Shown here piece by piece: positions 1-6,105 of a stretch of DNA of 6,156 nucleotides. The stretch lies in the NCBI GenBank assembly GCA_003542355.1, contig DPKU01000132.1, positions 1 to 6,156 of the forward strand. The letters are read 5' to 3'. The position numbers and the translations under genes are program-made. The DNA comes from Clostridiales bacterium (GTDB taxonomy: Bacteria > Bacillota > Clostridia > Peptostreptococcales > Anaerovoracaceae). The first letter of the stretch is position 1; each line of letters starts with the position of its first letter. The notes beneath the pieces were generated by a model, which saw only the letters and a program-made list of their open reading frames with translations, was not told where the DNA came from and did not search any database.

Positions 1-634
1 TCTCGTTGGATACCAGATAGTCATTCCGGATATGCTCAAATCCGAACAAAGAATGGTTTTTCATTTGTTCAAATTCATCTGCCGTCAAGGTGGAAGGCTT
101 ATTGACAATGTTTTTATCGATGAACACCTTTCCGATATCGTGCAATAAAGCGGCAAAGCCCAAATCATATAGCTCTTGCTTGCTCATGGCCAATGCGACG
201 CCCAGTGCAATGGATAAAATCGCTACGCTGACGCAATGATTGTAGGTGTAGTCATCGTACGCCTGCAGGTCGACCAAATTCACAAGAAGATCTTGATTGG
301 AATAGATTTCATCAACAATATTCTCGATGAGCAATTTGATTGCATCAAGGTTGTTGTTCAGATTCTGTCCACCCTGCTCGTAGTCAATGAAAATGTCTTT
401 GATCTGCTTGAGCGTTTTCGCACGGACCCGCTCGCTGACAATGCTTTCTACGGTGATACCTTTCGAAATTTCATCATCGATATAGATCCCGGTATATTTT
501 AATCTTGTGATCGATTGTATATTTTTGCTGGTCAAGACACTCCCTTGTGCCAACAGAAGTTCTCCAATGTCATTGTATAAATCTTCGCCTAATATCAGTC
601 CTTGACGGACGCAGGATATGGGTACGTATCTCAT
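1..634 (-). CDS. HD-GYP domain protein (probable c-di-GMP phosphodiesterase), C-terminus beyond window
   Basis: The frame opens with ATG at 634-632 and stays open through the left edge, giving the first 211 residues. Residues 1-60 (MRYVPISCVRQGLILGEDLY at the start, then a G-ELLLAQGSVLT segment) resemble the N-terminal region that precedes many clostridial HD-GYP domains. A charged, probably helical linker covers about 65-115. The metal-dependent phosphohydrolase domain begins near 120: a first His at H133 in YTYNHCVSV, the HD pair H165-D166 in LLHDIGK, then the NIVNKPSTLT-ADEFEQMKNH stretch with H194. This order fits HD-GYP proteins, which hydrolyse cyclic di-GMP; the GYP motif and later ligands lie outside the window, so activity cannot be judged. 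The ribosome binding site is weak (AAGAG at 645-649, 10 bases from the ATG). The gene has its own promoter candidates and is probably not part of the transport operon. No signal peptide or membrane segment is seen in the visible part. Confidence 0.88.
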   Translation of the reverse strand, partial: MRYVPISCVRQGLILGEDLYNDIGELLLAQGSVLTSKNIQSITRLKYTGIYIDDEISKGITVESIVSERVRAKTLKQIKDIFIDYEQGGQNLNNNLDAIKLLIENIVDEIYSNQDLLVNLVDLQAYDDYTYNHCVSVAILSIALGVALAMSKQELYDLGFAALLHDIGKVFIDKNIVNKPSTLTADEFEQMKNHSLFGFEHIRNDYLVSNE

Positions 635-664
635 TCGTGGGCATCTCTTTTACTTGGTTCATTC

Positions 665-679
665 ATCGGGTTTCCCGAT
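665..679. repeat. Perfect inverted repeat ATCGGG-TTT-CCCGAT
   Basis: Two 6-base arms (665-670 and 674-679) are separated by three bases. The element sits at the predicted start point of the nearer HD-GYP promoter and 31 bases ahead of the start codon. It could be a small operator or a leader hairpin. It is not followed by a T tract in either direction, so it does not look like a terminator. Confidence 0.45.
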
Positions 680-683
680 CGAA

Positions 684-745
684 ATTATAGCGTCAGAAGC
701 AAATACACTAATTTTATTATACTACAGAATCCATGTATATCACAA
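684..745 (-). promoter_or_regulatory. Tandem sigma-A-like promoter candidates for the HD-GYP gene
   Basis: On the minus strand there are two exact TATAAT boxes. The upstream one (716-721) is preceded, after an 18-base spacer, by TTGTGA (740-745), which matches 4 of 6 positions of the TTGACA consensus. The second TATAAT (684-689) lies closer to the gene but has no convincing -35 box. Start points would fall near 709 and 677, giving leaders of roughly 75 and 43 bases. This is pattern matching only; the region is AT-rich, so one of the two may be accidental. Confidence 0.5.
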
Positions 746-766
746 TAAGAACCATAAGTTTAGCCG

Positions 767-807
767 ATATAAACAGAATGAGCCCGAAGATTATTCGAAC
801 TCATTCT
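767..807 (-). terminator. Weak intrinsic terminator candidate after the pot/SIS operon
   Basis: Arms AGAATGAG (775-782) and CTCATTCT (800-807) form an 8-bp stem. A further 4-bp stem (CGAA 785-788 with TTCG 794-797) lies inside it across a 2x2 internal loop. Read on the minus strand, the hairpin is followed by GTTTATAT, a poor U tract. It lies about 68 bases past the SIS-gene stop codon, where a terminator for the operon would be expected. The stem is not GC-rich, so termination may be partial or need Rho. Confidence 0.35.
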
Positions 808-874
808 CAAATGGGCGCCGGGATTCTGTTTGATCATTGATATGCTCAATAGATCTCGGAGACTTTTAACAAAT

Positions 875-1870
875 TTAATATTTGAGTTGTCGATAGTAGC
901 GGCGTATTTCCATGGGATGGCGATTCAATTGTTCCAAATGCGCATCGATCCGGTTCGTCACGGCGTGCATCACCAGATGAGATACGGATCCCCGATACGC
1001 AGTACTGATACCCTCCAGGGGATATTCCTTCGTATCGATGACCGTATATCGGCCAGTGATTCTGGGGAGGAACTTTGCAACACGCTCGCTCAAGCTCCGT
1101 TGTGAATCCTCACCGACAAAAACCGTAACAGCAGTATCTCTGTCCACGATCTCCAGCATGCCATGGAAGAATTCCGCAGAGTGGATAGACTTGGTGCGCA
1201 ACCAATGCATCTCCTCCCAATAGCACATCGCATAAGAATATGTGGCGCCATATTGGTTGCCCGCTCCGATAAAATAGTGGATTGGATCGTTCTTATGCGC
1301 TTCGGCGAATTGCCGACCAAAATCGTCAGCCAGTTTCTCCGCTTCCACCAATGCTTCGGGCAGATATTTTTCAAACTCAGCATACATGGCATCGTATTCG
1401 TTGCACTCTCCAGCATTATACATAAAGCGGTCTGCGGCCATAAAGAACTTCAGCTGCTCCCCTCCCGGATATGCAATTTCCCAGTCCACCAGCTTTGCCA
1501 ATTCAGCCGTTTCCACATCGATGAAACCCAGTACTTTGCCACCGGATTCCTGGACTTTGGCAACGCCTTCCAGCATTTCCGATGTACTGCCCGTCACAGA
1601 AGAGACCACAGCGATGGTCCCAGGACCGACTCGTTTGTTTCCCGTTGTCAGATACTCAGCCGCATTTTCGACCAGCACTTCCAGGCCGGATCTTTCTTTC
1701 ATGTGAACAGCGGTCTGCAGGCATGACGCATAGGTGCCGCCGATCCCCAGAAGGAGGATGTTGCGATATCCTTCCCTGCAGATGGCATCCACGATCTCTT
1801 CGATCTTCCCGCGAAGCGCCAGAGCGCCTCTCACACTGTCGATTTGTTTTTTCTCATCAAATTTCAGCAA
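875..1870 (-). CDS. FrlB/FraB-like SIS-domain protein, probable fructosamine-6-phosphate-type deglycase
   Basis: A 331-residue cytoplasmic protein with two SIS (phosphosugar isomerase/binding) domains. The first covers about 25-150, with the loop GIGGTYAS (42-49) and the phosphate-binding SVTGSTSE (91-98). The second covers about 195-320. The segment HSAEFFHGMLEIV (230-242) and the ending RRYYRQLKY match what I remember of E. coli FrlB (ESGEFRHGPLEIV; RRYYGGLVEY) better than GlmS or KpsF-type proteins. FrlB/FraB enzymes split a 6-phosphorylated Amadori compound into glucose 6-phosphate and the free amine; E233 and H236 are candidate catalytic residues by position. Length is normal for the family. 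The start is TTG at 1870-1868, one base after the potD stop; no in-frame ATG occurs before residue 57, and a good ribosome binding site precedes the TTG. It is the last gene of the transporter operon, which suggests that it acts on the imported substrate. Exact substrate is unknown; another phosphorylated amino sugar remains possible. Confidence 0.85.
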   Translation of the reverse strand: MLKFDEKKQIDSVRGALALRGKIEEIVDAICREGYRNILLLGIGGTYASCLQTAVHMKERSGLEVLVENAAEYLTTGNKRVGPGTIAVVSSVTGSTSEMLEGVAKVQESGGKVLGFIDVETAELAKLVDWEIAYPGGEQLKFFMAADRFMYNAGECNEYDAMYAEFEKYLPEALVEAEKLADDFGRQFAEAHKNDPIHYFIGAGNQYGATYSYAMCYWEEMHWLRTKSIHSAEFFHGMLEIVDRDTAVTVFVGEDSQRSLSERVAKFLPRITGRYTVIDTKEYPLEGISTAYRGSVSHLVMHAVTNRIDAHLEQLNRHPMEIRRYYRQLKY

Positions 1871-1871
1871 A

Positions 1872-2924
1872 TTATTCTCCCACCTTTAGCTTTTGATAGT
1901 AATCGTTGTAGATCGTGATAGCTTCGCCCACATCTTCCTGGAAGAACACATTCTGTTTGTACCCAAAGTCTCTGGCTGGATCGTTTTTGTACGTATCGGA
2001 AGCCGCTTCCACTGCCGCATCGTTGGGGCAGGAGTACGGGAATTCTTCCAAATTGGCAGCCATGACTGCGGGATCAGCTATGTAGTTCAGGAATTTTTCC
2101 GCCAAATCCACGTGTGCGGCACCCTTGGGGATGACATAAAGATCGAAGCCCAGTTGAACGGGATCGCTTGTGAAGGGCGCGATCACCAGATTGTTGTCTT
2201 CGCCCAGTTCGGACATGGCCCAGGAAGCATTGCCGTCATACGTAAAGATGACGCTAACGGTACCGTTGGTGATGTTCAGTTCCGTTCCACCATAGGCTAC
2301 TACGTTATTGTTGTAATCGATCAGCCATTCATAGGCTTCGGCGATCTCGGATTCAACAGTGGAATTGGGGTCATAGCCCAGAGCGACCAGTGCAATGGGG
2401 AAGAGGTTTCTGGCGCCGTCCACGGAACCGATTTGCCCTTCCAGCGCCGGATCGATCAAATCGCTGTAACCGGTGATCTCAATGGGGCATCTTTCTGTGT
2501 CGTATACGACATAGATGTAATTCATCAGATAAGGTACGCAGTATTCCTTCGCCGCCCAGTATGCTTCGTTGATATTGGCTGTCGCATTGGGGACGTTGTC
2601 AAAATTGATGGCCTGTACGTAGTCGCCAGCCACCAGGGATTCCATGTAGGCATCGCAGGTCATGATCAAGTCGTATTCCTGGCCGCCGCCTGCCGTGAGC
2701 TTCGTGATCGCATCTGCGTTGTCGCTCATGTAGGATAGATTGACTTTTGCGTTGTTTTCCGCTTCGAAATTCGCAATGAGCTCATCCGATATGTATTCAT
2801 TCCACATATAGATGTTCAGCTCCGTACTGGCTTCCTGTTCTTCGGCGGCGCCACCTCCGCAGGCTGCCAGAGATGCCACCAGCACCAGCATAAGCAGTAC
2901 CGCTGTCAACTTTTTAAGATTCAT
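1872..2924 (-). CDS. potD: PotD/PotF-family periplasmic-type substrate-binding lipoprotein
   Basis: A 350-residue extracytoplasmic binding protein for the ABC importer encoded just upstream. Residues 1-21 are a lipoprotein signal with lipobox LAAC and lipidated Cys22, followed by a GGG/acidic linker, as expected for a Gram-positive membrane-anchored receptor. The mature part follows the PotD fold order: NIYMWNEYI (37-45), YDLIMTCDAY (84-93), VPYLMNY (130-136), SVDGARNLF (167-175), FTYDGNASW (227-235), GFDLYVIP (259-266), FPYSCPN (295-301) and EAITIYNDYYQKLK near the end. Compared from memory with E. coli PotD, W41, Y44, D261, Y297 and Q329 are kept. D168 and E171 are replaced by G170 and N173, W255 by G259, and S83/Y85 by C90/A92. 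The ligand may therefore not be spermidine or putrescine. The ATG overlaps the potC stop by four bases (ATGA) and has AGGAGGT (2931-2937) six bases away. The family call is sure; the substrate is not. Confidence 0.93.
   Translation of the reverse strand: MNLKKLTAVLLMLVLVASLAACGGGAAEEQEASTELNIYMWNEYISDELIANFEAENNAKVNLSYMSDNADAITKLTAGGGQEYDLIMTCDAYMESLVAGDYVQAINFDNVPNATANINEAYWAAKEYCVPYLMNYIYVVYDTERCPIEITGYSDLIDPALEGQIGSVDGARNLFPIALVALGYDPNSTVESEIAEAYEWLIDYNNNVVAYGGTELNITNGTVSVIFTYDGNASWAMSELGEDNNLVIAPFTSDPVQLGFDLYVIPKGAAHVDLAEKFLNYIADPAVMAANLEEFPYSCPNDAAVEAASDTYKNDPARDFGYKQNVFFQEDVGEAITIYNDYYQKLKVGE
1877..1885 (-). promoter_or_regulatory. Ribosome binding site that decides the TTG start of the SIS gene
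   Basis: AGGTGGGAG on the minus strand ends six bases before TTG at 1870-1868. It lies inside the last codons of potD, so translation of the SIS protein is probably coupled to that of the binding protein. Confidence 0.65.
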
Positions 2925-3748
2925 AAATTTACCTCCTTTTTTCTGCGTTTTTTGTACGCTCTCTTCACATAATTATTCAAAACCATCGCAATGACGATGA
3001 TTAGAACCATAAGGGTTGTAAGGGCATTGGCATCGGGTGTGACGCCGCTGCGGCTCATGGACAGGATCAGGACCGGCAGTGTGGATTGCTTTGCGCCGGC
3101 GAGCATATTGCTCATGACGACGTCGTCGATGGACAGCGTAAAAGACAGAAAGGCTGCGCTCATAACGCCGGGCATAATGCTGGGCAGCGTGACCCGAAAA
3201 AATGTCTGAAGACGGTTGGCGCCAAGATCCATGGAGGCTTCCTCCATGCTGTTGTCGTCTCCGCTGATCCGCCCCTTGATCGTTACTACCGCATAAGGGA
3301 TGCAGAAGGTGCAATGACCGATCAAAATGCTTCCCATGCCCAGGCGGACGCCAACGGTCATAAAGACCACAAGAATGGCCACGGCCAGAACGATCTCCGG
3401 TACGATGATGGGGATGTAGAGCATCTGGTTGATAAAGCGCCTTCCTTTAAATTCAAATTTCCGAAGACCCAGTGCGCCGATGGTTCCGATCGTGACGGAA
3501 ATGAGCGTGGCCAGTATGGCGATGACTACCGAATACCACAGACTGTCGGTGAGCGCATGATTATTGAACAGTTCACCGTACCACTTCGTAGTGAAGCCTG
3601 CCCAGTAATAGTTGTTACGCTGATCGTTGAACGAAAAGACCATCATCACCACCACGGGGATGTAGAAGACCGCATAGATCAGGATGGCATAGAAGTCGGC
3701 CAGGATCTTGAATGATTTTTTCTTTTTTGCGCGCCGTGTCATCGCCAT
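2921..3748 (-). CDS. potC: PotC-like ABC transporter permease
   Basis: A 275-residue inner-membrane permease of the PotC/PotI type that pairs with the PotB-like subunit to form the import channel. After a basic N-terminus (RRAKKKK) there are about six membrane segments, near 17-40, 70-95, 107-131, 136-158, 190-212 and 242-262. The cytoplasmic EAA coupling loop that docks on the ATPase is clear: EEASMDLGA (169-177) to LPSIMPG (188-194). The following SFTLSIDDVVMSNMLAG stretch matches the SFDDVV-type region of PotC proteins. The C-terminus is strongly basic. The ATG follows directly on the TAG of potB with no gap; GGAGG (3757-3761) lies eight bases ahead of it, within the potB 3' end. A second ATG two codons on is a less likely start. 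Length is usual for the family. Confidence 0.94.
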   Translation of the reverse strand: MAMTRRAKKKKSFKILADFYAILIYAVFYIPVVVMMVFSFNDQRNNYYWAGFTTKWYGELFNNHALTDSLWYSVVIAILATLISVTIGTIGALGLRKFEFKGRRFINQMLYIPIIVPEIVLAVAILVVFMTVGVRLGMGSILIGHCTFCIPYAVVTIKGRISGDDNSMEEASMDLGANRLQTFFRVTLPSIMPGVMSAAFLSFTLSIDDVVMSNMLAGAKQSTLPVLILSMSRSGVTPDANALTTLMVLIIVIAMVLNNYVKRAYKKRRKKEVNL

Positions 3749-4603
3749 CTACACCACCTCCATCTCTTCGATGCTCGTAAATCGAGTATAGAGAAATATG
3801 AGCAGTCCTGTGATAGCAATGAGCAAACAGGACAATGCGGCGCCCAGAGGCCAGTTTCGGATCATCCCGAATTGGTTTTTTATGATATTGCCGATGTACA
3901 GTACTTTCCCTCCGCCCAACATATCCGGAACTGTGTAGACTCCGAGAGAAGGAATGAAAACAAGAATGATCGCCGAGAAAATTCCCGGGAACGTGAGTGG
4001 CAGAGTTATTTTTTGGAAGGTCGTCCTTGCGTCGGCACCCAGGTCGGCGGATGCCTCCAACAGAGACTTGTTGAGCTTTTCGATCGAACTGTACATCGGC
4101 AATACGGCGAAGGGCAGCATGCTCGTAACCATGCCGAGGGCTACGAGTTCGTCGGTATAGACAAACCGGACAGGTGCATCCGTGATGCCCGAGTTTTGAA
4201 GAAAGTTGTTCACCGGACCACTGGTCTGGAATAAAAGCAGCCAGCTGTTCAGACGCATCAGCGTATTGGTCCAGAAGGGAATCATTATGAGCGTGATGTA
4301 TTTTGCCGCCTGATCTTTCGGCCGCTTGGCAATGTAATACGCAAACGGATAACCCAGGCCCAGGCAGGCCAGCGTGGTAAAAGCAGCAACTTTCAGGGAT
4401 TTGGAGATCACGTTGAAGTACGTACTGTCAAGCAGTGTTAAATAGCTTTCCATCGACGGATCGTACACCACATCCCCAAAGATGCCTCTGGACATGAAAC
4501 TGATAAAAATGATGAAGAACATAGGGATCGTGACAAAGAGGATCATCCACACCGAAACCGGACCTGCCATGGCCAATGCGGGAAGCCTATTTTTCTTCTT
4601 CAT
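3749..4603 (-). CDS. potB: PotB-like ABC transporter permease
   Basis: A 284-residue permease, partner of the PotC-like subunit in a polyamine-type ABC importer. About six membrane segments are visible, near 13-37, 70-92, 101-125, 152-172, 205-226 and 252-273. The family motif PFWTNTLMRLNSWL lies at 109-122. The EAA loop runs from LLEASADLGA (181-190) to LPLTFPG (201-207). I chose the ATG at 4603-4601 because GGAGGAG (4608-4614) stands four bases before it and the protein then begins with the usual short basic stretch MKKKNR and a membrane helix. A longer frame back to 4705 only adds non-homologous residues that overlap potA. With this start the gene overlaps the end of potA by 17 bases, so the subunits are translationally coupled. 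Confidence 0.93.
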   Translation of the reverse strand: MKKKNRLPALAMAGPVSVWMILFVTIPMFFIIFISFMSRGIFGDVVYDPSMESYLTLLDSTYFNVISKSLKVAAFTTLACLGLGYPFAYYIAKRPKDQAAKYITLIMIPFWTNTLMRLNSWLLLFQTSGPVNNFLQNSGITDAPVRFVYTDELVALGMVTSMLPFAVLPMYSSIEKLNKSLLEASADLGADARTTFQKITLPLTFPGIFSAIILVFIPSLGVYTVPDMLGGGKVLYIGNIIKNQFGMIRNWPLGAALSCLLIAITGLLIFLYTRFTSIEEMEVV

Positions 4604-5687
4604 AACGCTCCTCCACTTCCGTTCCCCGTTTGATGGCAACAGCCCTTGAAGGCTTCCAGGACAGATACACGATATCTCCGGACTGAACGCTTTGATCCTG
4701 CTCAAATCTGGAGTACTTGATTTCCTGGCCGCTTTTTAGATCTACTGCGGTCTTGACGACCGTACCCATATAGATAAAGTCCTTGATACGCCCCTGTATA
4801 TCAAATCCTTCCACCGGTTCTTTGGCAAATTCCACGTATTCAGGCCGGATCGAAACGTGGATCCGCTCATCGACGGCGAAACCTTCGCCCTGAACCAGGA
4901 GGCTTCCTGCTTCTGTCCGGACCGTCATCACACGCTCTTGAATCTGTTCAACAGTGCCCTCAAACAGGTTGGATTCGCCGATAAAGCCTGCTACAAAACG
5001 CGTTCTGGGATAATCATAGATATCCGAAGGTGTCCCAAGCTGATCCACGACGCCTTCTCGCATCACTGCGATCCGGTCGCTCATGGTCAAAGCTTCTTCC
5101 TGATCGTGGGTCACGTAGACAAACGTGATGCCCAGGCGCTTTTGGAGCCGTTTCAATTCCACCTGCATCTGCTTGCGGAGCTTCAGATCCAGAGCGCCCA
5201 GAGGTTCGTCAAGCAGAAGTACCTTCGGATTGTTGATCAGGGCCCTGGCAATCGCGACACGCTGCTTTTGTCCGCCGGACAACTCGTCGGGCTTCCGGTC
5301 TTCGTATCCTTTCAACTGGACCAGATCGATCATGTCGGCTACCCGGGATGCGATCTCGGCTTTTGGAACCTTCCGGATCGTCAACCCATAAGCTACGTTA
5401 TTGAAAACCGTCATATGCGGAAACAGTGCGTAATTTTGAAAGACTGTGTTGACATCTCGCTGATACGGCTCTTTGTTTTCCACGCTTTCACCCTGCACCG
5501 TGATCGTGCCAGCGGAGGTCTCCTCGAAACCGGCGATCATACGAAGCGTTGTCGTCTTTCCGCAGCCTGAGGGCCCCAGCAGCGTCAGAAACTCTCCTTC
5601 CAGGATTTCCAGGTTCATATCCCGGACTACCGTATTCCTGCCGAATTTTTTAAATACTCCTTGAAGCGACACAATCGAATCAGACAT
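4587..5687 (-). CDS. potA: PotA-like ABC transporter ATP-binding protein
   Basis: A 366-residue cytoplasmic ATPase that powers the importer. In order: Walker A GPSGCGKTT (38-46), Q-loop Q84 in VFQNYALFPH, signature LSGGQ (136-140), Walker B VLLLDEP (156-162) with catalytic E161, D-loop GALD (164-167) and H-loop H194. The C-terminal part (about 235-366) is a TOBE-type regulatory domain, with SIRPE (279-283) as in MalK/PotA relatives. All ATPase residues are intact, so it should be active. The ATG at 5687-5685 gives MSDSIVSLQGV, the normal start of the family; the frame is open further upstream, but those residues overlap the promoter and have no homology. Two Shine-Dalgarno-like runs precede it: GAGGG three bases away and AGGAGGT (5699-5705) eleven bases away, neither ideally spaced. 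It is the first gene of the operon. Confidence 0.95.
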   Translation of the reverse strand: MSDSIVSLQGVFKKFGRNTVVRDMNLEILEGEFLTLLGPSGCGKTTTLRMIAGFEETSAGTITVQGESVENKEPYQRDVNTVFQNYALFPHMTVFNNVAYGLTIRKVPKAEIASRVADMIDLVQLKGYEDRKPDELSGGQKQRVAIARALINNPKVLLLDEPLGALDLKLRKQMQVELKRLQKRLGITFVYVTHDQEEALTMSDRIAVMREGVVDQLGTPSDIYDYPRTRFVAGFIGESNLFEGTVEQIQERVMTVRTEAGSLLVQGEGFAVDERIHVSIRPEYVEFAKEPVEGFDIQGRIKDFIYMGTVVKTAVDLKSGQEIKYSRFEQDQSVQSGDIVYLSWKPSRAVAIKRGTEVEERYEEEK

Positions 5688-5733
5688 ATTCCCTCTTGAC
5701 CTCCTGTTGTCTTCGGTGACTAATCGAACAAGC

Positions 5734-5744
5734 TTACTATACCA
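5734..5744. repeat. 11-bp direct repeat, copy 1 (TTACTATACCA), possible operator over the pot -10 box
   Basis: TTACTATACCA occurs here and again at 5876-5886 in the same orientation. Both copies are preceded by ACAA, with two bases between here and one base in copy 2. Read on the minus strand (TGGTATAGTAA), it contains GTATA, which agrees with 4 of the 6 fixed positions of the GTnTAnAC core of HutC-type GntR operators. Its place over the -10 box suggests repression by the divergent GntR protein. This is inference from position and sequence. Confidence 0.5.
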
Positions 5745-5764
5745 AACAACACTCTGATTTTCAA
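5736..5764 (-). promoter_or_regulatory. Promoter of the pot/SIS operon
   Basis: On the minus strand TTGAAA (5759-5764), a 17-base spacer and TATAGT (5736-5741) form a good sigma-A promoter. The start point would be near 5729, leaving a leader of about 42 bases before potA. The -10 box lies wholly inside an 11-bp element that recurs at 5876-5886, so a repressor on that element would block RNA polymerase. Confidence 0.7.
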
Positions 5765-5875
5765 TGCTCCAATATGCCAATTCGTGAAAAACCGTGATTA
5801 TCAAGGCCTTCCACAGGTACACAGCCTCGCTGCTTTTTGAAAATCGGCCATACTGCTTGCCACCAATTTCACAAT

Positions 5876-5886
5876 TTACTATACCA
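5876..5886. repeat. 11-bp direct repeat, copy 2 (TTACTATACCA), upstream of the gntR promoter
   Basis: This is an exact second copy of the element over the pot -10 box, 142 bases from the first. It ends 15 bases before the gntR -35 box. On the minus strand it also contains TATAGT, but no -35-like box stands at the right distance, so it looks more like a binding site than a second pot promoter. Confidence 0.5.
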
Positions 5887-5901
5887 GATTATGCTTTTCT
5901 T

Positions 5902-5930
5902 TTGACTTGTGTACCTGAAACGGTTATATT
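5902..5930 (+). promoter_or_regulatory. Promoter of the gntR-type regulator gene
   Basis: TTGACT (5902-5907), a 17-base spacer and TATATT (5925-5930) give near-consensus sigma-A boxes. The start point would be near 5937, with a short leader to the regulator gene. It diverges from the pot operon promoter. Confidence 0.75.
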
Positions 5931-5956
5931 GAAAAAGGAAAACAAATTCACAAAAA

Positions 5957-5962
5957 GAGGAG
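5957..5962 (+). promoter_or_regulatory. Oddly spaced ribosome binding site of the regulator gene
   Basis: GAGGAG lies only one base before ATG 5964 and thirteen bases before the in-frame ATG 5976. No GTG or TTG lies between in frame. One base is too close for initiation, so 5976 is the better start, though the spacing is longer than usual. Confidence 0.55.
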
Positions 5963-5975
5963 AATGCTTGAGATC

Positions 5976-6105
5976 ATGAGGAAAAACCTGCTTACGCTGA
6001 ATATCGTTCTGGCAAAAGAGATCCATTACATGCTTCAGACCCAAAGCTATTTGCCGGGAGATAGACTGCCATCGGAGCGCATATTGGCTGATGCATTTGG
6101 GGTAC
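5976..6105 (+). CDS. GntR-family transcriptional regulator, N-terminal DNA-binding part only
   Basis: The frame encodes MRKNLLTLNIVLAKEIHYML, then QTQSYLPGDRLPSERILADAFGV. The PGDRLPSERxLAxxFGV pattern is the hallmark of the winged helix-turn-helix of GntR repressors. The next expected part (SR-xTVRxAL, the recognition helix, and the ligand-binding domain) is absent. From about 6106 the bases are an exact inverted copy of 5984-6034, so the still-open frame to the window end encodes nonsense (QHVMDLFCQNDIQRKQV). The gene is therefore genuine but artificially cut. The subfamily (HutC/UTRA, FadR or other) cannot be told without the C-terminal domain. Divergent placement next to the operon and a shared 11-bp element suggest that it controls the transporter genes and itself, with the imported compound or its phosphorylated form as likely effector. 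An in-frame ATG at 5964 is an alternative start, but it is too close to the ribosome binding site. Confidence 0.8.

Noticed and set aside
236..833. Short plus-strand frames at 236-502 and 618-833
   Set aside because: The first lies opposite the HD-GYP coding sequence, and the second overlaps its start and promoter region. Neither has a convincing ribosome binding site or recognisable product.
1163..1726. Plus-strand open frame (187 codons) opposite the SIS gene
   Set aside because: It is antisense to the conserved SIS domains; the low-complexity composition follows from the coding strand.
1893..2738. Long plus-strand open frame (281 codons) opposite potD
   Set aside because: It is the antisense shadow of a clearly coding gene, has no ribosome binding site, and its translation shows no recognisable domain.
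3749..4705. Longer potB start at 4705
   Set aside because: The extra 34 residues overlap potA, do not look like a permease N-terminus and lack a ribosome binding site, while ATG 4603 has GGAGGAG four bases ahead.
4857..5570. Plus-strand open frame (237 codons) opposite potA
   Set aside because: It is antisense to the intact ATPase motifs and has no domain or initiation signal.
5803..5810. AAGGCCTT palindrome in the divergent region
   Set aside because: An 8-bp palindrome alone is common by chance and lies outside both promoters; no second copy was seen.
5916..5929. Possible catabolite-repression (cre) site between the gntR -35 and -10 boxes
   Set aside because: TGAAACGGTTATAT starts like a cre site but lacks the central C of the CG pair and the terminal CA, so the match is too weak.
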